Shown: positions 26,839 through 32,670 of the stretch, piece by piece
Layout of the letters: each line of letters starts with the position of its first letter
Position numbering within the stretch: position 1 is the stretch's first letter
Assembly: GCA_900313675.1 (NCBI GenBank)
Contig: OMSO01000020.1
Location: forward strand, 1-34,736
DNA from: an uncultured Fibrobacter sp.
GTDB taxonomy: Bacteria > Fibrobacterota > Fibrobacteria > Fibrobacterales > Fibrobacteraceae
Direction of reading: 5' to 3'
Length of the DNA: 34,736 bases
Program-made: the position numbers and the translations under genes
The notes under the pieces: model-generated
Seen by the model: only the letters and a program-made list of their open reading frames with translations
The model's database searches: none
Told to the model about the DNA's origin: nothing

Positions 26839-26884
26839 GTCATCCTGAGCGGAGCAACGAAGTTGCGTAGTCGAAGGATCCAGA
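26839..26884. repeat. REP-like intergenic element
   Basis: The stretch starts GTCATCCTGAGCGGAGCAAC and ends GTCGAAGGATCCAGAC, with a GCAAC-GAA-GTTGC inverted repeat in its middle. Sequences of the form GTCATCCTGAGC...GAAGGATC are a well-known dispersed intergenic repeat in several bacterial groups. Only one copy is in this window, so repetition in this genome is not shown here. Confidence 0.55.
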
Positions 26885-26896
26885 CCTGTTTTTTAT

Positions 26897-27688
26897 ATGT
26901 TAACCAAACGCTTAATCGTCTGTCTTGATGTCCGGGACCGTAAGGTCACCAAGGGCGTCAAGTTCAAGGGCAATATCGATATCGGCGACCCCGTGGAGAT
27001 GGGGGCGCAGTACAGTGCCGACGGTGTCGATGAGCTGGTCTTTTACGACATTACTGCCAGTGCCGAAAACAGACCCTGCGACATGGAAATGATCCGCCAG
27101 ATTGCAAAGCGGGTGTTTATCCCCTTCGCCGTTGGTGGCGGAATCCGCAACTTGGACGACATGCACCAGGCCCTGCTGGCCGGAGCCGAGAAGGTAAGCG
27201 TGAACAGCCTCGCCGTGCTGCACCCCGAAATTATTGCCGAAGGGGCCAAGGCCTTTGGCCGCCAGTGCGTGGTGCTGGGCATGGACGCCAAGTTCGTAGG
27301 CGTTTCTGAAAAGTTCAAGAGCGGCTACGAAGTGTATATTCGCGGTGGCCGCACGCCTATGGGCATCGACGCCGTGGAGTGGGCCAAGAAGGCCGAAGAT
27401 CTGGGCATTGGCGAAATCTGCCTGAACGCCATCGATACTGACGGTGTGCGTAACGGCTACGAGCTGAACATTACCGACCAGGTGGCGCGTGCGGTACAGG
27501 TGCCCGTTATCGCCAGCGGTGGTGCTGGAACTCCGGCTCACATTGTGGACCTGTTCGCAAAGACCGCTGCAGACGCAGCACTGGTGGCCTCCATGGTCCA
27601 CTTTGGCGATTACACGGTCCCGCAAATCAAGAGAGAAATGCTTGCCGCAGGAATTCCCGTCCGCAAGAAGATGAACGGCGAGGTGTAG
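26897..27688 (+). CDS. hisF: Imidazole glycerol phosphate synthase cyclase subunit
   Basis: 263 residues, the usual HisF length. It is a (beta/alpha)8 barrel; the catalytic aspartates are both present at the family positions, D11 (IVCLDVRDR) and D130 (VVLGMDAKF). The phosphate-binding motifs AVGGGIRNLDD and VIASGGAGT and the strand LNAIDTDGVRNGYE are also clear. With HisH it converts PRFAR plus ammonia into imidazole glycerol phosphate and AICAR in histidine synthesis. HisH and other his genes are absent here, so the pathway is dispersed. No ribosome site precedes the ATG, which follows TTTTTTAT. It is followed by tldD, one base after its stop, so they are probably co-transcribed. Confidence 0.92.
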   Translation: MLTKRLIVCLDVRDRKVTKGVKFKGNIDIGDPVEMGAQYSADGVDELVFYDITASAENRPCDMEMIRQIAKRVFIPFAVGGGIRNLDDMHQALLAGAEKVSVNSLAVLHPEIIAEGAKAFGRQCVVLGMDAKFVGVSEKFKSGYEVYIRGGRTPMGIDAVEWAKKAEDLGIGEICLNAIDTDGVRNGYELNITDQVARAVQVPVIASGGAGTPAHIVDLFAKTAADAALVASMVHFGDYTVPQIKREMLAAGIPVRKKMNGEV

Positions 27689-27689
27689 C

Positions 27690-29099
27690 GTGAATCCTTC
27701 CGTTGCGGTGAAGATTTTTGAGGCCGGTCGCAGTGCCGGTGCGGATTTCGTGGAAATTTTCGAAGAGGAGACCCGCGGTTCCGCCCTGGGCCTCAGGGAT
27801 CGCAAGATCGAGACGGCTACTGCCGGCACGGATTATGGCATTGGCATTCGGTTGTTGTATGGTACCGAGGTGCTTTACGGCTTTACCAGCGACGAAAGTG
27901 AAGAAGCCCTGGTAAAGTTGGTGCAGACTTTGGTTTTTGGCCGCATCGCGGCAAGTTCTGCGCAAAATTCTGGTTTGGCAAGTGTCGCGGAAGGTTTCGA
28001 GTTCGCCCCGCAAAAGCGGGTGTCGGACTACAGCGCCGCCGCCTTCAAGGACCCGCGGGTCTTGGGCCAGGCGGTCAAACAGGACTTTTTGTTCCGCGCA
28101 GACGAAGCCGCCCGAAAGGTATCGGACAAGGTGGTGCAGGTGGCGGCTTCCGTGACGGACTGCTGCACCTCCATCAACTTGTTGAACAGCGAAGGCTTGA
28201 ACCTGACGCTTGACCGCTCCCGCCTTCGCGTGAACGTGACGGTCACCGCCACGGACGGCACGGAACGCCTGACCACCCACGAATCTCCGGGCGCTTTGGG
28301 CGGTTACGAACTGCTCCCGAATTATTCTCCGGAAGCCCTTGCGACGGAATCGGCGGAACGGGTGGTGCGCATGCTGAGTGCGGGCTACATCAAGGGTGGC
28401 CAGATGCCTGTGGTCATGGGGAACGGTTTTGGCGGCGTGATTTTCCACGAGGCTTGCGGTCACCCGCTAGAAACGGAAGCGGTCCGCCGTAATGCAAGCC
28501 CCTTCTGCGGCAAGCTGGGGGAATCTATCGGGCAGCCGTGCCTTACCGCTATTGACGACGGAACTCTGGACGGCGTGTGGGGGAGCCTCAAGTTTGATGA
28601 CGAGGGCATGCCTACCCAGCGCACTGTCTTGATTGAAAACGGAATCTTGAAAAGCTACATGAGCGACCGGGTGGGGGCTGCTGAGGTTGGTGTTGCCCGC
28701 ACGGGTTCGGCACGTCGCGAAAGTTACAAGTACGCTCCCGTGAGCCGCATGCGGAATACCTTCATTGCTCCCGGCAATGACAGTTTCGATTCCATGATTG
28801 AAAGCATGGACTACGGACTTTACGCCGCCCGCATGGCAGGTGGTTCCGTGAACCCTGCCACCGGCGAGTTCAACTTTGCGGTAGATGAAGGTTATGTTGT
28901 TCGCAACGGAAAGATTTGCGAACCCGTGCGCGGGGCGACCCTTATAGGCAAGGGTCACGAAATCATGCCCCGCATTAGCATGGTAGGGAGCGATTTGGAA
29001 CTGGCTACAGGCGTGTGTGGAGCCTCTTCGGGTCACGTGCCCGTGACGGTGGGGCAGCCCACCATCAAGGTAGATCAGATTCTTGTGGGCGGAAGGTAA
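27690..29099 (+). CDS. tldD: TldD-family metalloprotease
   Basis: 469 residues from GTG 27690, one base after the hisF stop. The metal site HEACGHPLETEA is at 253-264 (HExxxH type), and the C-terminal GVCGASSGHVPV supplies the conserved cysteine region of TldD. The N-terminal half has the DRKIETATAGTDYGIGIRL strand found across the TldD/PmbA family. TldD normally acts as a heterodimer with TldE/PmbA, degrading unfolded peptides and processing microcin or antitoxin-like substrates. No tldE is visible in the window, so its partner is elsewhere or absent. Its stop is 4 bases from a degenerate CRISPR-type repeat, marking the edge of the accessory region. Confidence 0.88.
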   Translation: MNPSVAVKIFEAGRSAGADFVEIFEEETRGSALGLRDRKIETATAGTDYGIGIRLLYGTEVLYGFTSDESEEALVKLVQTLVFGRIAASSAQNSGLASVAEGFEFAPQKRVSDYSAAAFKDPRVLGQAVKQDFLFRADEAARKVSDKVVQVAASVTDCCTSINLLNSEGLNLTLDRSRLRVNVTVTATDGTERLTTHESPGALGGYELLPNYSPEALATESAERVVRMLSAGYIKGGQMPVVMGNGFGGVIFHEACGHPLETEAVRRNASPFCGKLGESIGQPCLTAIDDGTLDGVWGSLKFDDEGMPTQRTVLIENGILKSYMSDRVGAAEVGVARTGSARRESYKYAPVSRMRNTFIAPGNDSFDSMIESMDYGLYAARMAGGSVNPATGEFNFAVDEGYVVRNGKICEPVRGATLIGKGHEIMPRISMVGSDLELATGVCGASSGHVPVTVGQPTIKVDQILVGGR

Positions 29100-29103
29100 T
29101 TAC

Positions 29104-29138
29104 GTTTTCCCTTTGCTCATAAAGAGCACCTATAAGAC
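29104..29138 (-). repeat. Degenerate CRISPR-type repeat R0
   Basis: 35 bases collinear with the four identical repeats at 30857-32299 but with five substitutions (positions 6, 10, 11, 25 and 35 in plus orientation). The GCTCATAAAGAGC core is kept. It lies 4 bases beyond the tldD stop and is attached to a leader copy, but has no second repeat beside it. Confidence 0.75.
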
Positions 29139-29205
29139 TTGCTTTCTGAATATACCTTTATTTATGCGGTTTCGCAAGCGGTTTGACGCTAAAAAAATCA
29201 GAAAA
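29139..29205 (-). promoter_or_regulatory. Second copy of the CRISPR leader, with a minus-strand promoter
   Basis: 67 bases collinear with the leader between R4 and cas2 (32300-32366); with R0 the aligned block is 102 bases without gaps and 13 differences by my count. On the minus strand TTGCGA (29172-29177) and TATATT (29149-29154) keep a 17-base spacing, as in the other copy. Transcription would start beside R0. The copy ends with TTTTCTGA, the same bases that end cas2 at the other locus. Confidence 0.6.
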
Positions 29206-29213
29206 CAGGGTGA

Positions 29214-30443
29214 TTACCTAGATGCAAAGGCGCTTTCCATAAAGGTTTGCTCGTTACGGGAAATCCCGTTCTTTGTTGCGATTTTACGCCAATTTGCTTT
29301 GACGATTTTTTGCATTTCGGTGATGGTTGCCTTTGCCTTTGCCGCAGGTAATCCGTAAAGTTCGCAAACATCCTGGGCGAGTTCCAATGATAGTGTGGAA
29401 TCGCTGTCGGAAATGTTCAGCGAAAGGAATTCCCCATAGGGATTCGGATTTACGTCGAACAGGGGCGAAAGCGTCCACCCTTTTTCGGACAAGAGAAAAC
29501 CGTGGTTGCGCAAGTGGTCGTCGGTGTTGGATACGAGAATGTTGAATACAATCCGTTTCCAGAGTTCAAGAAGGTCCTTTTTGGGCGCTGCTCCGGCAGA
29601 TTTGATGAAGGAGGCGATTTCGGTGTATCCGCAGTCTTCGTCCCCGTCTGTGTGGCCGAGCAGGGCCATAGCCGACGTGAAGTGGATTCTCCGACCGGAC
29701 TTTCGGTCAAATCTTTTTACGAGAAAAGTGGAACCGTATCGCGATAATTTTTCAAGGCGGCTTTCCGAAACGTTCAATCCGCACATTTCCGCAAGTTCAT
29801 AGACCGTTTTTTCCCAAGCGCCGCAGTTTATCTTGTCGTTCTTGGAAGGAAACTTTGCTATCCAAAGGCTGCCATCCGGTGCAATGACGTTTGCTTTAGG
29901 GCGTGCGCCCCCTAACGAGGAACCCGGCGCAATTAGCATCTGTAGCCATTTGTCCGAGTGCGTGGTGTCGCTTTCGAATGCGGCTACGGCGTCGTTTAGT
30001 TTGCGGAGGGCGACCCACGGAGGGGCAGCCATGTTGGAATCGTCCGAAAGGAAGGGACCGTCCTCGTTCGCTTTGAACCGCAAAGCTCCCATGCGTGACA
30101 TGTCGTGAACGCCGAGCAGGTAGTCGCTTTCCATGAGTTTTCGGGGCTTTCTCGATTCGGAGCGGGCGATTATGGATTCCCGCCGGTCCATGAGCGTGCG
30201 TCCCCACCGGTCGGGGCACGAATCTTCGAATATGCCGAAAAGTTCCTTGCCGACAGGAACGAACTGCCGACCCTTGAAAAGGGACAGGTCCGGGTCCAGC
30301 ATAAAGCTACTGAAGTGCTTTAGCCATTCGTTGTCGTACTCGAATGAACAGACTTCTTTGCCTCTTGCGCCTTCCACAAAGAGCGTGCCGATGCGCGTGG
30401 GGGCTGTGCGCAGCCAGTTCTCGTAAACCAAAATCTGCTTCAC
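29214..30443 (-). CDS. hipA: HipA-family serine/threonine kinase toxin
   Basis: 409 residues from GTG 30443; the GTG overlaps the hipB stop as GTGA, and the protein then starts MKQILVYENWL like other HipA proteins. A longer frame upstream is the out-of-frame hipB region. HipA landmarks are SSLGGARPKAN (175-185, ATP/phosphate loop), FLVKRFDR, NILVSNTDDHLRNHGF (catalytic aspartate near 309) and LSPLFDVNP (metal-binding aspartate 330). HipA kinases phosphorylate targets such as GltX and arrest growth; HipB neutralises and represses. The pair sits between a stray CRISPR leader copy and the repeat array, so it appears to have inserted in a former array region. The stop is 8 bases from the leader copy end. 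Confidence 0.85.
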   Translation of the reverse strand: MKQILVYENWLRTAPTRIGTLFVEGARGKEVCSFEYDNEWLKHFSSFMLDPDLSLFKGRQFVPVGKELFGIFEDSCPDRWGRTLMDRRESIIARSESRKPRKLMESDYLLGVHDMSRMGALRFKANEDGPFLSDDSNMAAPPWVALRKLNDAVAAFESDTTHSDKWLQMLIAPGSSLGGARPKANVIAPDGSLWIAKFPSKNDKINCGAWEKTVYELAEMCGLNVSESRLEKLSRYGSTFLVKRFDRKSGRRIHFTSAMALLGHTDGDEDCGYTEIASFIKSAGAAPKKDLLELWKRIVFNILVSNTDDHLRNHGFLLSEKGWTLSPLFDVNPNPYGEFLSLNISDSDSTLSLELAQDVCELYGLPAAKAKATITEMQKIVKANWRKIATKNGISRNEQTFMESAFASR

Positions 30444-30754
30444 TTGCCCTCCGGGTGATATTTCTTCAGGAGTTCGATGTCGTGGAGCTTTTGACCGAGT
30501 TCGTCGTCTGCGGCGACCTTGAGAAGGTCGGTGTCCATGCCGCTTATGGCGTGGAGTACTGCTGCGTAAATGCCGATGGCCACTGCCGCGGAACCTTTTT
30601 CCACCGCCCATACCGATGCTCGGCTGACGCCCGCCCTTTCGGCAGCAAGCGCGACAGAAATTTTACGACGCATGCGAGCCAGACGGATCTGTTCTCCCAT
30701 CTGTTCAAGGATTTTACCGGTTTTCGGTAGCAGAGTTACGCTTTTTTTGCCCAT
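30440..30754 (-). CDS. hipB: HipB-like antitoxin, XRE-family repressor
   Basis: 104 residues from ATG 30754 (MGKKSVTLLP); a longer frame to 30793 would run through the promoter. The helix-turn-helix is at about 35-55 (VALAAERAGVSRASVWAVEKG), the classic XRE recognition helix. The C-terminal 35 residues (ELGQKLHDIELLKKYHPEGK) are the likely toxin-contact tail. It overlaps hipA by 4 bases, the usual order of antitoxin then toxin. The promoter region has two AT-rich inverted repeats, so it probably represses its own operon. No ribosome site of good quality precedes the ATG, which lies about 10 bases after the -10. Confidence 0.82.
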   Translation of the reverse strand: MGKKSVTLLPKTGKILEQMGEQIRLARMRRKISVALAAERAGVSRASVWAVEKGSAAVAIGIYAAVLHAISGMDTDLLKVAADDELGQKLHDIELLKKYHPEGK

Positions 30755-30756
30755 GA

Positions 30757-30804
30757 TGTCAATAAATATATATTGTTTTGACTGAATTGTCAATAAATAT
30801 TGAC
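30757..30804 (-). promoter_or_regulatory. hipBA promoter with overlapping operator palindromes
   Basis: On the minus strand a consensus -35 TTGACA (30788-30793) and -10 TATATT (30765-30770) are exactly 17 bases apart. The -35 lies in a perfect palindrome, GTCAATAAATATTGAC (30789-30804), and a second related arm, GTCAATAAATATATATTG (30758-30775), covers the -10. TTGAC occurs again just after the -10. This is the layout expected for autorepression by a dimeric XRE antitoxin. Confidence 0.75.
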
Positions 30805-30856
30805 GGATGGGCCGAATTTGAAGAATGGAAGGGATGAAATTTGAGCATTGAACGAG

Positions 30857-30891
30857 GTTTTACCTCGGCTCATAAAGAGCCCCTATAAGAT
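30857..30891 (-). repeat. CRISPR-type repeat R1 (leader-distal)
   Basis: Exact copy. The bases between hipB promoter and R1 (30805-30856) contain no gene that I can see. Confidence 0.85.
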
Positions 30892-30892
30892 T

Positions 30893-30982
30893 AAGGATAC
30901 TCCCAAAGATGCTTATTTGACCTTTAAGACCGGTATGATTGTTGATGCAAAATCTTTGAACAGGAAAACGGTTATAAAATGA
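30893..30982 (+). pseudogene. 3' gene fragment a in interval 1
   Basis: 29 codons directly after R1, open to a TGA: KDTPKDAYLTFKTGMIVDAK, then SLNRKTVIK. There is no start; the frame is open back through the last part of the repeat. The family is not recognised. Composition is AT-rich relative to the core genome, as for the other interval fragments. Confidence 0.4.
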
Positions 30983-30984
30983 AA

Positions 30985-31090
30985 AAAGAACGTAAGACTA
31001 GGCGGCGAACTCTAGTATGCAGGCACTTAATCTCAAAGGATCAGTTGGCTGAAGTGGTCAACCTCTTTCCACTAACTCAATACGTTCTTT
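30985..31090 (+). other. 106-base segment bounded by an inverted repeat
   Basis: AAAGAACGTA (30985-30994) and TACGTTCTTT (31081-31090) are exact complements enclosing about 86 bases with no ORF. It begins three bases after fragment a and ends 34 bases before fragment b. It could be a long terminator or a small structured RNA from the source element; its sequence matches no RNA family that I know. Confidence 0.35.
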
Positions 31091-31124
31091 AACTCTAATA
31101 TACCTCTTTTCTCGGAGAAAAGCA

Positions 31125-31220
31125 ATGATCAAGGCTAAAATTGATGACAAAAATTGCAAAATTCTGCTAAAAGGCATTGAAAACAACGGAAAAAACATGT
31201 CGTTTTACCTCGGCTCATAA
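31125..31220 (+). pseudogene. 5' gene fragment b entering repeat R2
   Basis: ATG after a GGAG ribosome site; 26 codons (MIKAKIDDKNCKILLKGIEN, then NGKNMS) reach the first base of R2, and the frame stops inside the repeat after FYLGS. The start resembles the opening of phage virion-morphogenesis (Mu gpG-like) proteins, but 26 residues are too few to be sure. Excising 35 bases (31203-31237) would join it in frame to fragment c. Confidence 0.45.
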
Positions 31221-31236
31221 AGAGCCCCTATAAGAT
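31202..31236 (-). repeat. CRISPR-type repeat R2
   Basis: Exact copy. It interrupts an open frame on its left 78 bases after the ATG of fragment b and leaves another open frame on its right. Confidence 0.85.
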
Positions 31237-31237
31237 T

Positions 31238-31336
31238 AAATATCCGTTTAGATTCAGTCATTTTTCTTTTGTTGATTCTAATGGAGAAATCCACAATATT
31301 GACGTTATGAAAATATGGGAAATGATTAAAAATTAA
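31238..31336 (+). pseudogene. 3' gene fragment c in interval 2
   Basis: 32 codons and TAA: KYPFRFSHFSFVDSNGEIHN, then IDVMKIWEMIKN. No start of its own. It reads in frame with fragment b if 35 bases are removed, giving a 58-residue protein. The family is not recognised. Confidence 0.4.
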
Positions 31337-31339
31337 GGG

Positions 31340-31364
31340 AGCCAGTAAGTAAAACTTACTGGCT
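31340..31364 (+). terminator. Perfect 10-bp hairpin after fragment c
   Basis: AGCCAGTAAG and CTTACTGGCT pair around TAAAA, 3 bases after the TAA. No T-run follows; a GC-rich ACCGGTTGCCCCGGGC stretch does. It may be a terminator or processing signal of the source element. The rest of 31365-31538 is AT-rich with runs of AAAATTCGCA-like repeats and shows no gene. Confidence 0.45.
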
Positions 31365-31538
31365 ACCGGTTGCCCCGGGCATAGCAGCCCCGTGCGTAAA
31401 TAATATACATTCTTTTCATTTTCAAGTCAATAGGGCGATAAACAAAAAATCGTCCTGTAAAAATTCGCAAAATTCACAAAATTTACAAAATTCGCAGTTT
31501 TTCGCGGAAAAACGGACATATAGTCTATTTTTTTTCCG

Positions 31539-31634
31539 ATGAACGAGCGCAAACTTGACCCTGCTACGGGCGACATCTATGTATCGGACAAGAATGTGGC
31601 AAGGACGGGTTCCTTGTTTTACCTCGGCTCATAA
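31539..31634 (+). pseudogene. 5' gene fragment d entering repeat R3, DUF2213-like
   Basis: ATG and 26 codons (MNERKLDPATGDIYVSDKNV, then ARTGSL) to the first base of R3; inside the repeat the frame reads FYLGS then stops. The ARTG...YLG pattern recalls phage DUF2213 proteins (ARTGxxxYLGSE), though part of the match comes from repeat bases. The ATG has no good ribosome site. Distance from ATG to repeat, 78 bases, equals that of fragment b. Confidence 0.4.
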
Positions 31635-31650
31635 AGAGCCCCTATAAGAT
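31616..31650 (-). repeat. CRISPR-type repeat R3
   Basis: Exact copy; next base is A where R1 and R2 have T and R4 has C, so the conserved unit is 35 bases. Confidence 0.85.
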
Positions 31651-31651
31651 A

Positions 31652-31780
31652 TATGCTAAATTTTCTGCAGATCATGGTGATTTTCAAGAATTTTTTGCAG
31701 AAATATTTGCCATGTGGGCCAGAAAAGATGTAAATTTATTAGGGTACGTCTCTGATTTTGTCGAGGATGTCCTTGAATGA
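31652..31780 (+). pseudogene. 3' gene fragment e, phage head peptidase-like C-terminus
   Basis: 42 codons and TGA right after R3: YAKFSADHGDFQEFFAEIFA, then MWARKDVNLLGYVSDFVEDV and LE. The (S/T)..(D/E)FFAE(I/A)FAxW signature is typical of the C-terminal metallopeptidase-like end of phage minor-head or portal-associated proteins. The stop overlaps the next gene as ATGA. It reads in frame with fragment d if 35 bases (31617-31651) are removed. Confidence 0.45.
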
Positions 31781-31932
31781 GTTTATTCGTCTTTCATGAA
31801 AGGGAAGCTCTGCTTGCTATTTACAAAGGGCAGCGTGTATTCTCACGTAAAAAATTCTCTAAGGAAGCTATTAGAGAATTAGAAGCTTTTGACAAAAAAG
31901 GTCCTAAGCATATTTTCAAATTCGTTGACTAG
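31777..31932 (+). CDS. Small 51-residue protein, intact, in interval 3
   Basis: ATG overlapping the preceding stop as ATGA. The product begins MSLFVFHEREALLAIYKGQR and is basic with an amphipathic KEAIRELEAFDKKG helix. No family is recognised. It is the only complete gene between the repeats. The tight overlap with fragment e indicates that e and this gene were neighbours in the source genome. An ACCGTCAGGAATATCCTGGCGGT hairpin-type terminator follows. Confidence 0.55.
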   Translation: MSLFVFHEREALLAIYKGQRVFSRKKFSKEAIRELEAFDKKGPKHIFKFVD

Positions 31933-31956
31933 CATTCGAGCATGAAATTTTGAACC

Positions 31957-31986
31957 GTCAGGAATATCCTGGCGGTTTTTTTTGTT
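31957..31986 (+). terminator. Terminator in interval 3
   Basis: ACCGTCAGG and CCTGGCGGT pair (one G-T) around AATAT and eight T's follow. It separates the small gene from fragment g. Confidence 0.8.
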
Positions 31987-32030
31987 GCTTTTTTAGCGTT
32001 TTTAAGCGTGTTTTAACGGAATGCTCTTTT

Positions 32031-32264
32031 ATGGCCGTTCTCTCCGTAGATTTGGGGAGTATGGCTTTTAAAGATAGATCCGCATTTTTTCCGCAGTTGC
32101 TGCACAGGACGCCCGAAGGATACCTACAGGGCTATATCCGCGTGACCTGCGCGGGTGTTTTCCGGTATCTTGGAGACGACGGGAAGACCATCATCCGTGT
32201 CTATCGCCCGGAAAGCGAAGTCGGTGACCTGGAATCCGTTTTATCGGCAAATTCCAAGCCTATC
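32031..32264 (+). pseudogene. 5' gene fragment g, phage DUF2213-like protein
   Basis: ATG and 78 codons up to R4. HRTPEGYLQGYIRVTCAGVF and then RYLGDDGKTIIRVYRPESEV follow the DUF2213 pattern (RTxEGYL, A.xGV..Y, VYRPExEV), and the fragment breaks at SKPI just where the family has its GKPVTxxHP motif. DUF2213 proteins are encoded in phage head modules as probable prohead protease/scaffold genes. The frame stays open through R4 and the leader to 32375, but this is incidental. The order peptidase-like end, small gene, DUF2213 matches a phage head module. Confidence 0.55.
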
Positions 32265-32299
32265 GTTTTACCTCGGCTCATAAAGAGCCCCTATAAGAT
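32265..32299 (-). repeat. CRISPR-type repeat R4 (leader-proximal)
   Basis: Exact copy attached to the leader. Together with the leader it forms the 102-base block that recurs at 29104-29205. Confidence 0.85.
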
Positions 32300-32366
32300 C
32301 TACTTTCTGAATATACCTTATTTTATGCGGGTTCGCAAGCGGTTAGATGCTGAAAAAATCAGAAAA
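32300..32366 (-). promoter_or_regulatory. CRISPR leader with promoter, between cas2 and R4
   Basis: On the minus strand TTGCGA (32333-32338) and TATATT (32310-32315) are 17 bases apart, placing the start site at about 32303, a few bases before R4. The last 8 bases overlap the cas2 stop. In plus orientation it has a GCG/CGC hairpin and an AGCG/(C,U)GCU hairpin in which R0 has G-C where this copy has G-U. Confidence 0.6.
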
Positions 32367-32670
32367 ATTGGATAAAATCCTGCGATTTGGGCCATTTTTT
32401 TGGAGCCTTGGTGCTGCCGAAATGGCTGTAGATTTCCAGGAATTCCCTGTCGGTGACGCTCAGCAGGCAGACCGTGGAGCGGGGCTCGATTATATTGGCG
32501 ATTCGTCGTCGGTGTGTCCTGCCGTTGTCCGCAGTGGTGCAGTAGCGGACGTACATTCCCCGTTGCACCTTGCAGAATCCCTCTTTTTCTAGTTCCTTGA
32601 CAAACCTGGCCATGTTTTGGCGGCCGCTCTTGCAGTGTCTTGGAAAATCAAAAATTGTTACGACCCACAT
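32359..32670 (-). CDS. cas2: CRISPR-associated Cas2 (type II)
   Basis: 103 residues from ATG 32670, inside the end of cas1 (13-base overlap); a longer frame to 32748 would run far into cas1. MWVVTIFDFP has the first beta-strand and conserved aspartate (D8) of Cas2, and VQRGMYVRYC the second strand of the ferredoxin-like fold. The C-terminal KWPKSQDFIQFF is like type II-C Cas2. Cas2 dimers bridge two Cas1 dimers in the spacer-integration complex. The gene ends at the leader, the usual order cas1-cas2-leader-array. Coupled translation with cas1 is likely. Confidence 0.9.
   Translation of the reverse strand: MWVVTIFDFPRHCKSGRQNMARFVKELEKEGFCKVQRGMYVRYCTTADNGRTHRRRIANIIEPRSTVCLLSVTDREFLEIYSHFGSTKAPKKWPKSQDFIQFF

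Larger units (their letters stand above)
30857..32299 (-). CRISPR. Anomalous CRISPR-type array: four identical repeats, long intervals
   Basis: Four exact 35-bp repeats at 30857-30891, 31202-31236, 31616-31650 and 32265-32299 (plus strand GTTTTACCTCGGCTC, ATAAA, GAGCCCCTATAAGAT; GGCTC/GAGCC hairpin inside). Length, GTTTTA end and internal hairpin are typical of type II CRISPR repeats, and type II cas1-cas2 lie directly beside. The intervals are 310, 379 and 614 bp instead of about 30 bp, and they carry pieces of protein genes. Transcription is probably on the minus strand from a leader next to cas2. No cas9 or certain tracrRNA is in the window. Conventional spacer-sized units are absent. Confidence 0.6.

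Noticed and set aside
29083..29358. 91-codon plus-strand frame over R0 and the end of hipA
   Set aside because: It is made of the repeat, leader copy and antisense hipA; similarity to the frame through R4 simply reflects the shared 102-bp block.
30857..32299. Integron cassette array
   Set aside because: Repeats separate small genes in one direction, but they are identical 35-mers without attC-type core sites, no integron integrase is near, and genes are cut by the repeats instead of lying between them.
31950..32375. One 141-codon gene running through R4 and the leader
   Set aside because: It begins before a terminator hairpin, crosses a CRISPR-type repeat and leader, and only residues from 32031 to 32264 look like a protein family.
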